Part shown: piece after piece, positions 1 to 6,854 of the stretch
Layout: each line of letters starts with the position of its first letter
Position numbering within the stretch: position 1 is the first letter of the stretch
Made by a program: the position numbers and the translations under genes
The notes under the pieces: generated by a model
Database searches by the model: none
What the model saw: only the letters and a program-made list of their open reading frames with translations
Told to the model about the DNA's origin: nothing
Source: a bacterium
GTDB lineage: Bacteria; Desulfobacterota; Anaeroferrophillalia; Anaeroferrophillales; Anaeroferrophillaceae
Assembly (NCBI GenBank): GCA_029940125.1
Contig: JAOZRP010000050.1
Location: 1 to 10,884, forward strand
Length of the DNA: 10,884 nucleotides
Direction of reading: 5' to 3'

Positions 1-60
1 GGAACATCCTGATACCCTCTGATACCCTGATTTGGGTTGCGGGCCTTAAGCCCGCCTTGG
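1..60. repeat. Dispersed palindromic repeat, left copy (inverted relative to the right-edge copy)
   Basis: The reverse complement of these 60 bases matches 10,814-10,861 in 47 of 48 positions, apart from a 12-nt insertion here. The core is a perfect palindrome, GCGGGC-CTTAA-GCCCGC, at 39-55. The insertion arises because the 10-bp unit CTGATACCCT is present twice in tandem (9-18 and 19-28) but only once in the right copy. The first eight bases, GGAACATC, are the inverted start of the second repeat family seen whole at 4,277-4,404, so that element probably continues off the edge. No T-tract follows the hairpin for minus-strand transcripts, so I do not call it an intrinsic terminator. Confidence 0.85.
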
Positions 61-276
61 TTTAATGATTACATAACATTAACCATTACAAGTTTCACCC
101 TTTGGGTGTTGGTTCTCATGAACGTAACGTCTTGGTTTTTCAGGGCTAAACGCTAACAACTAACGGCTAATCGCTCAACCCAGGCAACAGTCAGCCATCG
201 GTATTCAGCTCCCCGACTTTTCCGGTCATGGAACCCCTGCCGGTCGCTGACGGCGATCATGCAAGACTCACCACCT
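61..276. other. AT-richer non-coding region downstream of the last gene
   Basis: There is no convincing gene here. The region holds several short inverted repeats: TTAATG/CATTAA at 62-67 and 77-82, CACCC-TTT-GGGTG at 96-108, and GTTC-TCAT-GAAC at 112-123, plus the heptamer array at 145-179. The 96-108 hairpin lies about 170 nt past the lipoprotein stop but lacks a following U-run on the minus strand. The operon end therefore has no terminator I can recognise. The base composition is clearly more AT-rich than the genes beside it. Confidence 0.5.
145..179. repeat. Degenerate heptamer tandem array, consensus about GCTAAYN, five units
   Basis: The units read GCTAAAC, GCTAACA, ACTAACG, GCTAATC and GCTCAAC back to back with no spacer. 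Each differs from the consensus at one or two places, so this is a decayed short tandem repeat. No reading frame uses it. It sits in the non-coding stretch after the lipoprotein gene, close to the dispersed repeat at the left edge. Confidence 0.6.
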
Positions 277-1092
277 TCAGGGTGTCAACAGGTTGTGGCA
301 GTCAACCTCCTTCAAGCTGAAATTTTTCTGCTGATAGCTGAAAGTTTTTTCCTTGAAATCATGGTCCAGCTGAACCGTGCTGAACCGCAGCTCCACTTTC
401 GCCGCCGGACAGATGATTTCCAGCTTCCGGGGAAAAATCCGGCCATCCTTTACCGTCACAAACTCCAGATAGTTTATCCGCCATTGGGAACCATCGGCAA
501 AGCGAATGATCTTACCGGCCGGCATGGTCCGGTCAGCGGTAACCAGATACTCGGTTTCGGCAGTCGGCAGGTTGGCAAGTCCCGGTTCCTCCCGGCTGTC
601 GGCACTCATCAGTTCCGGTGACGGCTTGGAAAACAACAGCCGCCAGGAAGCCATAAGTTCTATATATGTCCACCACGCACTCTGCTGTTTACAGGAATTT
701 TTCCCGGTTTTCAACCCTAACCAGCCATGATAGGTTATCTGACTATGGCTGTCCGAAAGCCAGAATTGACGGTTGTCAATCAGCAGCTGCCAGACTACCG
801 TATGCCATGGGGTCAGCCACTGCATCTTCAGCCGGTCGGGGGCCCGGGCGGCAATGCGAATGCGCTGGGAATTCTTTTGGCCGTCACGGGCTTCCAGTTT
901 TATCACCCCGCCGGCATAGAGAGATTCCATCTCCGCCAGCTGCCCCCAGATCGAAGCCAGCCGGTCGGGACGAACATATTCCGCCGACCGGGGAACAAGC
1001 TGACGTCCGGCACAACCGCAGACGACCAGCAGGACGGTCAGCAGGATGGCCAGCCGATAATCAGCGGCGTTGAAATTTCTTTTCCATTTCAT
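277..1092 (-). CDS. Outer-membrane lipoprotein, LolB / DUF4292-like
   Basis: This is a 271-residue exported lipoprotein. The N-terminus is basic (MKWKRN), followed by a hydrophobic stretch at about 14-24 and a lipobox best read as V-C-G-C with C27 as the lipidated cysteine; C25 is less likely because valine would precede it. From about residue 45 the protein alternates short strands with repeated aromatic residues (MQWLTPWHTVVWQLLIDN, then FWLSD) in the manner of the LolA/LolB half-barrel fold, which binds lipid or lipoprotein acyl chains. I infer a role in lipoprotein delivery or envelope maintenance; identity with LolB is not proven. The start ATG lies 32 nt inside the 3' end of mutL and has no strong Shine-Dalgarno, so translation is probably coupled to mutL. 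It is the last gene of the co-directional series. DUF4292 or another LolA-superfamily protein would be the main alternative. Confidence 0.75.
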   Translation of the reverse strand: MKWKRNFNAADYRLAILLTVLLVVCGCAGRQLVPRSAEYVRPDRLASIWGQLAEMESLYAGGVIKLEARDGQKNSQRIRIAARAPDRLKMQWLTPWHTVVWQLLIDNRQFWLSDSHSQITYHGWLGLKTGKNSCKQQSAWWTYIELMASWRLLFSKPSPELMSADSREEPGLANLPTAETEYLVTADRTMPAGKIIRFADGSQWRINYLEFVTVKDGRIFPRKLEIICPAAKVELRFSTVQLDHDFKEKTFSYQQKNFSLKEVDCHNLLTP

Positions 1093-2863
1093 GGCGACTC
1101 ATGGTGAAGTAAAGCGGGCGTCCATGGGGACAGGTTTGAGCAACGCCCACCTGATCAAGCTGCATTAATAAAAGTTCAATTTCCTCCCGGCTCAGGGCGT
1201 CGCTTGCCTTCACGGCCAGCCGGCAGGCCATGCCGGCGGCCAGTTCATTAAGCAAAGGCAGATTTTTCCCCGCCTGGCTGCGACTGTGCAGCAAATCGGC
1301 AACCACTTCATGGAAAAACTCCCGGGGGTCGTAATCCTTGACCAGGATCGGCATGCCGGTCAGGATAATGGCATTGGTGCCGAAAGGAGCCAGGGAAAAA
1401 CCCAGCTGCGCCAAAATATCTCCATATTCCTGCACCACGGCCAACTCGTCAGGCGACAAATCCATGGTTATCGGCAGCAGCAGTTTCTGGGAAGCGTTCC
1501 GGCTGTTCATCCGCTGCTGCAGCTGTTCATAGAGGATGCGCTCATGGGCAGCGTGCTGGTCGAGCAGATACAGAGTTTCCTCATGGCAGAGGATCAGATA
1601 GCTGTTCCATACCTGCCCGATAATCTGCATGGAAGAAAAAAAACCTTTTTCACTTCCGTACCTTCTGTTTTCCTCTCGCACCGGCCCGGAGTCGGTCGGA
1701 ACGACCGCGGGGGCCGGCTGCCAGGCAGGAATCAGATCAGGCTGACGAACGAGATGATCTTCAGACCCGGATGAAAAAGCAGCCCGGTCTCCGGCAGCTG
1801 CAGCCGGGGGGATGAACGCGGCAAAAGGATCATCGGCAACAATACCGGCACTTTCTCCGCCCGGGTAGCCGCTCAAGGCTTCCAGGATTGACTGCCTGAT
1901 CAGGGAAAACACCTGCCCCGAATCGGCGAACTTGACCTCTTCCTTGGCCGGGTGAACATTCATGTCCACCCGGGCGGGATCAACGGTCAAAAAAAGCACA
2001 CAGACCGGGTAGCGCCCTTTTTCCATCAATCCCTGGTAGGCCTTCAGGACCGCCGACGTCATCACCTGGTCCTTGACCATGCGGTTGTTGACAAAAAGGT
2101 AAATGGAGCGCCGATTGGAACGGTGCAGGACCGGCGGTGAAGCAAAGCCGGACAAGGTGCCGGCGGCCGAGCCGCCCCCGGAAACCGGCAGCAGCGCCGC
2201 ACCGGTTTCGCGGCCGAGAACTTCCAGCAGCCGGTGGCGAATGTCGCTGCCGGCCGGGCGTTGAAAAACGGTTTTCTGATTATGAACCAGGGTGAAGCCG
2301 CACTGCGGATGAACCAGTGAAAAACGGTTGAGGCAGTCAAGGATGGCCCCGCGTTCAGTGTTGACGCTTTTAAGGAATTTCCGCCGGGCCGGGATATTGT
2401 AAAACAGATCCCGGACCCGGACCCGGGTGCCAACCGGGGCGCCGGCGGCCATCACCTGGAAGCGGTCTCCATCATCCCTGGTAATGCAAACCGCTTCATG
2501 GGAATCCCTGGTCCTGGTTTCCAGCAAAAACCGGGATACCGAGGCGATGCTGGGCAGGGCTTCGCCCCGGAAACCAAAGGTTTTCAGGGCGAAAAGATCG
2601 TCTTCCGTGGCTATTTTGCTGGTGGCATGCCGCTCAAGGGCCAGCAGGGCGTCATCTTTAGTCATGCCGCAGCCGTTGTCCATCACTTCAACCAGCTGCC
2701 GGCCGCCGTCTTCTACCAGCACGTCTATCCGGTCCGCCCCGGCATCAAGGGCGTTTTCCACCAGTTCCTTGACCACCGACGCCGGTCGCTCCACCACTTC
2801 GCCGGCGGCAATTTTATGATGAACCCGCGGAGGGAGTATGTGAATGCGGTTTTCAGAGGTCAC
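1061..2863 (-). CDS. mutL: DNA mismatch repair protein MutL (endonuclease type)
   Basis: MutL, 600 residues, couples MutS mismatch recognition to strand incision. The N-terminal GHKL ATPase shows ELVENALDAGA (33-43, catalytic E36), DNGCG (62-66) and TFGFRGEAL (95-103). The transducer domain follows to about 330 with RVDMNVHPAKEEVKF (298-312). A proline/alanine/serine-rich linker (about 335-405) leads to the dimerisation domain. That domain carries the metal-binding endonuclease motif DQHA-x2-E-x4-E (435-446) plus ACR (546-548) and CPHGRP (578-583), the set found in MutL proteins of bacteria that lack MutH-directed repair. I therefore expect MutL itself to nick the strand. The start codon is GTG, overlapping the stop of the DUF1232 gene as GTGA, with AAGGTGG just upstream. 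Length and motifs are normal for the family. MutS is not in the window. Confidence 0.98.
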   Translation of the reverse strand: MTSENRIHILPPRVHHKIAAGEVVERPASVVKELVENALDAGADRIDVLVEDGGRQLVEVMDNGCGMTKDDALLALERHATSKIATEDDLFALKTFGFRGEALPSIASVSRFLLETRTRDSHEAVCITRDDGDRFQVMAAGAPVGTRVRVRDLFYNIPARRKFLKSVNTERGAILDCLNRFSLVHPQCGFTLVHNQKTVFQRPAGSDIRHRLLEVLGRETGAALLPVSGGGSAAGTLSGFASPPVLHRSNRRSIYLFVNNRMVKDQVMTSAVLKAYQGLMEKGRYPVCVLFLTVDPARVDMNVHPAKEEVKFADSGQVFSLIRQSILEALSGYPGGESAGIVADDPFAAFIPPAAAAGDRAAFSSGSEDHLVRQPDLIPAWQPAPAVVPTDSGPVREENRRYGSEKGFFSSMQIIGQVWNSYLILCHEETLYLLDQHAAHERILYEQLQQRMNSRNASQKLLLPITMDLSPDELAVVQEYGDILAQLGFSLAPFGTNAIILTGMPILVKDYDPREFFHEVVADLLHSRSQAGKNLPLLNELAAGMACRLAVKASDALSREEIELLLMQLDQVGVAQTCPHGRPLYFTMSRHEMEKKFQRR

Positions 2864-3171
2864 CAGCCCACCTTCTGTTGATGTTCAAACAAGATGTCCG
2901 CCGGCACCAGACCCAGGAACAGGCGAAAAGCCAAAAATAAAACCAGGAGGTCATCAATCTGGCCAATGACCGGAACCAGAAAATCCGGAATAAGATCATA
3001 GGGCAGCAGCAGGTATAAAACGGCGCCGATGGGTATCAGTTTAAGGTGCGGGGGTACCCGGCGGTCCAGCATCAACCCCCAGCAAATCCTGGCCAGCTGC
3101 GGCAGCCGGCGCCACAAAAGGTTAACGGGAAAATTCGGCCGCAAGTTTTTCCACCTCTTCCACCAGAACAT
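2860..3171 (-). CDS. DUF1232 (YkvA-like) small membrane protein
   Basis: A protein of up to 103 residues with the DUF1232 signature YDLIPDFLVPVIGQIDDL (58-75) between two hydrophobic segments (about 46-57 and 74-90), so probably membrane-associated. No biochemical function is established for the family. The first ATG (3,171) lies 50 nt inside ispG and has no good Shine-Dalgarno. A TTG at 3,142-3,144 is preceded six bases earlier by AGAGGTGG and would give a 94-residue protein that keeps the whole domain; I consider this start at least as likely. Either way the gene overlaps the end of ispG, and its stop overlaps the mutL GTG start by 4 nt, which indicates co-translation within one message. 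The basic N-terminus (WWKRWK) may be part of the protein or an artefact of the longer start. Confidence 0.85.
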   Translation of the reverse strand: MFWWKRWKNLRPNFPVNLLWRRLPQLARICWGLMLDRRVPPHLKLIPIGAVLYLLLPYDLIPDFLVPVIGQIDDLLVLFLAFRLFLGLVPADILFEHQQKVGW

Positions 3172-4189
3172 CCAGCAGTTGATTTTCCGGAACTTTCCTC
3201 AAAATCTCTCCATGGCGAAACAGCAGGCCGTTTCCCTTCCCCCCGGCAATGCCGATGTCAGCGGTGCGCGACTCACCCGGGCCGTTGACGACGCAGCCCA
3301 TTACCGCCACTTTCAAGGGCTGGCGAATATGCTGCAGCCGCTTCTCCACCGCGGTGGCCAGGGCAATCAAATCGATTTCCGTCCGTCCGCAGGTGGGACA
3401 GGAAATCAATTCAATGCCCCGCTGGCGCAGGGAAAGGCTCTGGAGTATCTGGTAGGCAGTAAAAACCTCCTGGACGGGGTCCCCGGTCAGAGAAACCCTC
3501 AGGGTGTCGCCCAGGCCCAGATACAGCAGGATGCCGATGCCCACCGCCGATTTTATCGCCCCCCGCTCCGGGGTCCCGGCTTCGGTAATGCCGATGTGAA
3601 ACGGGTAATCCACCTCTTCGGCCAACAACTGATAAGCCTCGATGGTGTCGTTGACATTGGAAGATTTCAGGGAAATCTTGATCAAATTGAAGTTCTGGTC
3701 TTCCAGCAGGCGGATATGGCGCAGGGCGCTGTCCACCATCGCCCGGGGGCTGTGCCCAAAGCAGTCAACCAGATCCTTTTCCAGCGAGCCGGCGTTCACG
3801 CCGATGCGAATGGGAACTTCCCGCTCCCGGCAGGCATGCACCACTTCCCGGACCCGCTGTGCCGAGCCGATATTGCCGGGGTTGATCCGCAGGGCGTCAA
3901 CTCCCTGCCGCACCGCTTCGATGGCCAGCTGATGCTGAAAATGGATGTCGGCAATCAGGGGAACGGCAATGGCGGATTTGATTTTCCCGAGCACTTTCGC
4001 CGCTTCCATGTCCGGCACCGCCACCCGCACCAGTTCGCAGCCGGCGGCAGTCAAGGCGTGAATCTGGGCTGCCGTTGCCTCGACATCCCGGGTATCGGTA
4101 TTGGTCATCGACTGCACGACGATGGGGGCATCGCCGCCCACCGGCAGCCGGCCGATCATGATTTGCCTGCTCTGTCGTCTTTTATTCAT
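3122..4189 (-). CDS. ispG: 4-hydroxy-3-methylbut-2-en-1-yl diphosphate synthase IspG (GcpE)
   Basis: IspG carries out the penultimate step of the MEP isoprenoid pathway, reducing MEcPP to HMBPP in the cytoplasm with a [4Fe-4S] cluster. The 355-residue protein starts MNKRRQSRQ and shows QSMTNTDTRDVEAT (26-39), RINPGNIG (101-108), GVNAGSLEKDL (130-140), GITEAG (200-205), SCPTCGRTE (263-271) and GCVVNGPGE (298-306). The cluster ligands are C264, C267, C299 and E306, matching the spacing in E. coli GcpE. The frame stays open 79 codons further upstream to 4,426, but that stretch runs through the repeat element and has no IspG-like sequence, so I chose the ATG at 4,189, where family homology begins. 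This ATG has no clear Shine-Dalgarno; an AAGGGA lies too far away (about 37 nt). Its own promoter may lie in the upstream intergenic region. Confidence 0.97.
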   Translation of the reverse strand: MNKRRQSRQIMIGRLPVGGDAPIVVQSMTNTDTRDVEATAAQIHALTAAGCELVRVAVPDMEAAKVLGKIKSAIAVPLIADIHFQHQLAIEAVRQGVDALRINPGNIGSAQRVREVVHACREREVPIRIGVNAGSLEKDLVDCFGHSPRAMVDSALRHIRLLEDQNFNLIKISLKSSNVNDTIEAYQLLAEEVDYPFHIGITEAGTPERGAIKSAVGIGILLYLGLGDTLRVSLTGDPVQEVFTAYQILQSLSLRQRGIELISCPTCGRTEIDLIALATAVEKRLQHIRQPLKVAVMGCVVNGPGESRTADIGIAGGKGNGLLFRHGEILRKVPENQLLDVLVEEVEKLAAEFSR

Positions 4190-4276
4190 TGAGACAAAAC
4201 CATTGTTCGGGTTCAGGAAAAAAGTTCCCTTTTTTTCAATTTCCCGGGTTACGTTAAAACCGTTAAAAGATATTGT

Positions 4277-4404
4277 GATGTTCCGGCATGGCTCTCGCTC
4301 ATTCTCGCCGGCCGTCCATGGCCGGCTCCGAGGCGTCCGCCGCGAATCACCGTCGTGGTGATTCGTTCGGCGGCCAAACCCGCTATGAGCCAAGCCCGAA
4401 CATC
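4277..4404. repeat. 128-bp hairpin-rich repeat element with imperfect terminal inverted repeats (MITE/REPIN-like)
   Basis: The ends, GATGTTCCGGCATGGCTC (4,277-4,294) and GAGCCAAGCCCGAACATC (4,387-4,404), are inverted copies matching at 16 of 18 positions. Inside are two further hairpins: GCCGGCC-GTCCAT-GGCCGGC (4,307-4,326) and a long one at 4,337-4,373 in which CCGCCG pairs with CGGCGG and CGAATCACC with GGTGATTCG around the loop GTCGT, with a TT bulge. The first 31 bases recur identically at 10,854-10,884, which shows that the element is dispersed. There is no transposase and no obvious target-site duplication, so movement would need an enzyme encoded elsewhere. It might alternatively be a structured RNA or a transcription-attenuating repeat. 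Confidence 0.8.
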
Positions 4405-4514
4405 CCATGCTGCATTTCTGCAACACAGGAGGAAAAACTTAATTTTCCACCGAGTAACGTTCCGGATAAACTGTCGCCGATGGCTTTCAGCTCCCCATCC
4501 AGCCCGGATACCAT
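4383..4514 (-). CDS. Doubtful 43-residue ORF running into the repeat element
   Basis: An ATG eight bases past the tlyA stop opens a 43-codon frame (MVSGLDGELKAIGDSLSGTL at its start) that ends at a TAG inside the terminal inverted repeat of the element. It lacks a Shine-Dalgarno and I recognise no family. It may be the stub of a gene cut by insertion of the repeat, or chance. It is listed only because the spacing and the termination inside the repeat are suggestive. Confidence 0.15.
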   Translation of the reverse strand: MVSGLDGELKAIGDSLSGTLLGGKLSFSSCVAEMQHGMFGLGS

Positions 4515-4521
4515 ATAACCA

Positions 4522-5262
4522 TTAATCGCGTCTCAGGTAAACAAGAAATTCCCGGTTACCCTTCTGACCGGCAATCGGCGACAGCATGCGCTGGTGGCAG
4601 CTGAAACCGCTGTCCGCGGCCGAAGCGACAACTTTTTCCAGCGCCGCCAGCCTTTTTTGCTCATCACGCACAATGCCGCCCTTGCCGACATCGGCCCGGC
4701 CCACTTCAAACTGGGGCTTGACCAGGGCAACGACGGGCGTCCCCTGATCAAGAAGGGGATATACTGCCGGCAGCACTTTTGTCAGGGAAATAAAAGAGAC
4801 GTCAATAACGCAGAAATTGAGGGAATCAGGGAAATCCGCCGGGGTCAGGACGCGAATATTCACCCGGTCCATGACCACAACCCGGGGGTCCTGCTGCAGT
4901 TCCCAGGCCAGCTGGCCGTACCCGACATCCACCGCGTAGACCCGGCAGACTCCACGCATCAGCAGGCAGTGGGTAAAACCGCCGGTGGAAGCCCCCACAT
5001 CCAGGGCCGTGCGACCGGCAGGATCCAGGTTGAAGGTCTGCAGGGCAGCTTCGAGTTTCAATCCTCCCCGGCTTACATAGGGAAAATCACGCTCCTTGAG
5101 GCGGATGGCCGCGGTGACCGCCACCTTCTGACCAGCCTTGTCGACCACGACATCATCGCAGAGAACCTTGCCGGCCATGATGAGCGCCCTGGCCCGTTCA
5201 CGGCTGGCGGCCAGGCCCCGGGCCACCATGATGACATCCAGCCGTTCGCGGTCCGGTTTCAT
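4522..5262 (-). CDS. tlyA: TlyA family rRNA (cytidine-2'-O)-methyltransferase
   Basis: A 246-residue S-adenosylmethionine-dependent enzyme of the TlyA family, which adds 2'-O-methyl groups to cytidines of 16S and/or 23S rRNA; older annotations call it hemolysin A. An S4 RNA-binding domain occupies about 6-65 (RLDVIMVARGLAASRERA...). The Rossmann-like FtsJ methyltransferase follows with SRGGLKL (64-70), the SAM loop DVGASTGGFT (88-97), VIDVSF (152-157), VKPQFEVG (181-188) and NREF (236-239). The expected K-D-K-E catalytic set can be placed at K69, D154, K182 and E238. The ATG lies 3 nt after the stop of the DUF1858 gene, with GGAG at good spacing overlapping that stop. Length is normal. The gene is the last of the tightly packed right-hand block; a 332-nt gap follows. 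Which rRNA is methylated cannot be told from sequence alone. Confidence 0.93.
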   Translation of the reverse strand: MKPDRERLDVIMVARGLAASRERARALIMAGKVLCDDVVVDKAGQKVAVTAAIRLKERDFPYVSRGGLKLEAALQTFNLDPAGRTALDVGASTGGFTHCLLMRGVCRVYAVDVGYGQLAWELQQDPRVVVMDRVNIRVLTPADFPDSLNFCVIDVSFISLTKVLPAVYPLLDQGTPVVALVKPQFEVGRADVGKGGIVRDEQKRLAALEKVVASAADSGFSCHQRMLSPIAGQKGNREFLVYLRRD

Positions 5263-5265
5263 GTT

Positions 5266-5460
5266 TTACTCCGCTAGGGCGGCATTCATTTCATCAACCA
5301 GCTTGTCCGGATCCAGGCCGTGGGCCAGGGCTCCTTCTTCAATGGTTTCAAACATGGCCGCTGAACAGCCGAGGCACCCCAGGCCTTTGCTGGCAAAAAC
5401 TTCAGCCGCTTTCGGATATTTGGTGAGCAGGTCGCGAATAGGTGTTGATTTGCCAATCAT
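5266..5460 (-). CDS. DUF1858 small protein with GCLGC (CxxC) motif
   Basis: A complete 64-residue protein of the DUF1858 type (hybrid-cluster-protein-associated, ScdA N-terminal-like). The pattern is an N-terminal segment TPIRDLLTKYPKAAEVFASK, then GLGCLGC (C29, C32), then a helical tail with DPDKLVDEMNAAL. Members occur alone or fused to sulfur-related and redox proteins; the paired cysteines sit at a helix start and could act in disulfide, persulfide or metal chemistry, but the exact function is unknown. The start is well supported by AGGAGG eight bases upstream. It lies 47 nt after mtaB and 3 nt before tlyA, so it belongs to the same message. Its place in a set of sulfur-transfer genes makes a sulfur-carrier or redox role plausible; this is inference. 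Confidence 0.85.
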   Translation of the reverse strand: MIGKSTPIRDLLTKYPKAAEVFASKGLGCLGCSAAMFETIEEGALAHGLDPDKLVDEMNAALAE

Positions 5461-5507
5461 CTTGTTTTCCTCCTGTTTTTATGTTTAGTAACTTAATTCA
5501 GTTTGTA

Positions 5508-6854
5508 TCATAATTCCAGAAAACTGTCAATACGCGCCACCAGGCTGTCACCGTCGCAATCATGGGGAACCACTCGCAGTTCACGATTTAAGAAAGCATC
5601 AGGGTCATCATTCATGTCGCTGGCGATAAACACCTGCAGGTAGTTGCGCGAATGACCGGAAAAAAGCCCTTTCATCCTTCCTGCCTTCCTGACCTGTTCA
5701 ACAACAACCTCCAGCGGCTGGCCGATATATTCCCTATAGGTATGCATTTTTTTCTTCCGTCCGATTTCCTGCAGAATTTTCACCCGCTCCTTTTTCACCT
5801 TTGACGGCACTTCATCCTTCATCTTCGCCGCCCGGGTGCCGGGCCGCGGTGAATAAGGAAAAACGTGGAGATAGGTTACCGGCAGGTCGACAAGCAGCTG
5901 CAGGGTATTTTGAAAGGCAGCCTCGGTTTCGGTAGGATAGCCGACAATGATATCCGCCCCCAGAGTTATTCCCGGATTGGAACCTTTAAGCCTTTCCACC
6001 AGGGAAACGATCTCCTTCCGGCCATAAGGGCGGCCCATGCTCGCCAGCACCCGATCGTCCGCCGACTGCAGGGAAAGATGAAGATGCTCGCAGAGGTTGT
6101 TTTTTTCATCCGCCAGCATTTCGATCATCAGCGGGGTAATTTCCTGGGGCTGCAGGGAACCGAGGCGCAGGCGGAATCCCGTCTCCCGCAGCAGTTCCTG
6201 TACCAGCGAAGCAAGATCACGGGGCGGCTGCAGATCCAGGCCGTACTGCCCGATATGCACCCCGGTAAGCACCAGCTCCCGGTAGCCGGCAGCGGCAATG
6301 GCCCGGGCTTCGGCAACAATATCACTGCTGTCCAGACTCCGGGAACGGCCGCGCAGGTAGGGAATGATGCAGTAGTGGCAGAAAGCGTTGCAGCCATCCT
6401 GAATTTTAAGAAAAGCCCGGGCACGGCCCATGAAATTTCTGGTTTTCAGCGCTCCTACCGGCAGGCTGCCGTCAAAACCGAAAGCTGCCGGCCGCTGGGC
6501 AAAAACTGCCCGACCGGAAGCACAATGTTCGTCAAGCCAGCGGGGAAGAACCGCTTTGCCGGCGTTGCCGACCACGGCGGCCAGGCCGGGGATGCTGTCG
6601 GTAGCATCAGGGTTGCCCTGGGCATAGCAGCCGGTCATAATCACCAGGGCTTCGGGATTCCTTCTTATCGCCTTGCGCACTTCCTGGCGGCTCTGCATGC
6701 CCGCCCGGCTGGTTACGGCGCAGGTATTGACAATGACAATGTCGGCCGGCCCCTTTCGAACCACCTGAAAACCGCGGCTGGCCATTTCCTCCGCCAGGGC
6801 GCAGGATTCATAGTAGTTCAGCTTGCAGCCCAGGGTTACGCATTGCACCTTCAC
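5508..6854 (-). CDS. mtaB: tRNA (N6-threonylcarbamoyladenosine-C2)-methylthiotransferase MtaB
   Basis: A 448-residue radical-SAM methylthiotransferase that turns t6A into ms2t6A at position 37 of tRNAs reading ANN codons. The N-terminal UPF0004 domain begins TLGCKLNYYES and supplies C10, C45 (VNTCAVT) and C76 (TGCYAQ) for the auxiliary [4Fe-4S] cluster. The radical-SAM core has C-x3-C-x2-C at C155, C159 and C162 (DGCNAFCHYCIIP) and conserved LTGVHIGQYG (196-205) and DIIVGYPTET. A TRAM-like C-terminal domain follows, with GHSRNYLQV. The opening TLGCKLN, rather than the TxGCQMN of MiaB, and CNAFCHYCIIPYLRG favour MtaB over MiaB and RimO. The start is GTG, overlapping the mnmA stop as GTGA, with GGGAGGAG upstream. 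It follows another tRNA sulfur-modification gene and depends on the same cluster supply. Confidence 0.92.
   Translation of the reverse strand: MKVQCVTLGCKLNYYESCALAEEMASRGFQVVRKGPADIVIVNTCAVTSRAGMQSRQEVRKAIRRNPEALVIMTGCYAQGNPDATDSIPGLAAVVGNAGKAVLPRWLDEHCASGRAVFAQRPAAFGFDGSLPVGALKTRNFMGRARAFLKIQDGCNAFCHYCIIPYLRGRSRSLDSSDIVAEARAIAAAGYRELVLTGVHIGQYGLDLQPPRDLASLVQELLRETGFRLRLGSLQPQEITPLMIEMLADEKNNLCEHLHLSLQSADDRVLASMGRPYGRKEIVSLVERLKGSNPGITLGADIIVGYPTETEAAFQNTLQLLVDLPVTYLHVFPYSPRPGTRAAKMKDEVPSKVKKERVKILQEIGRKKKMHTYREYIGQPLEVVVEQVRKAGRMKGLFSGHSRNYLQVFIASDMNDDPDAFLNRELRVVPHDCDGDSLVARIDSFLEL

Larger units (their letters stand above)
4190..4521. other. Intergenic region between tlyA and ispG
   Basis: These 332 bases hold no confident gene. 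Most of the right half of the stretch next to ispG is the 128-bp repeat element (4,277-4,404). Between that element and ispG there is a short symmetrical A/T tract, AAAAAAG-TTCC-CTTTTTT (4,218-4,235), which could form a hairpin in the ispG leader. A 43-codon minus-strand ORF (4,383-4,514) follows tlyA. No promoter is recognisable with confidence, though the gap makes it the most likely place for the tlyA-containing message to end or for ispG to start its own. Confidence 0.5.

Noticed and set aside
39..55. The GCGGGC/GCCCGC palindrome as an intrinsic terminator of the operon
   Set aside because: No U-run follows on the minus strand, and the same palindrome occurs at the right edge upstream of the operon as part of a dispersed repeat.
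3029..4192. A 387-codon open frame on the plus strand opposite ispG
   Set aside because: It is antisense to a fully motif-supported IspG and has no recognisable domain; long antisense frames are expected in GC-rich coding DNA. The same applies to plus-strand frames opposite mtaB, the desulfurase and tlyA.
4190..4426. The 79-residue N-terminal extension of IspG as part of the protein
   Set aside because: It consists mostly of translated repeat element, has no similarity to IspG, and family homology begins at the ATG at 4,189. It is kept only as an observation.
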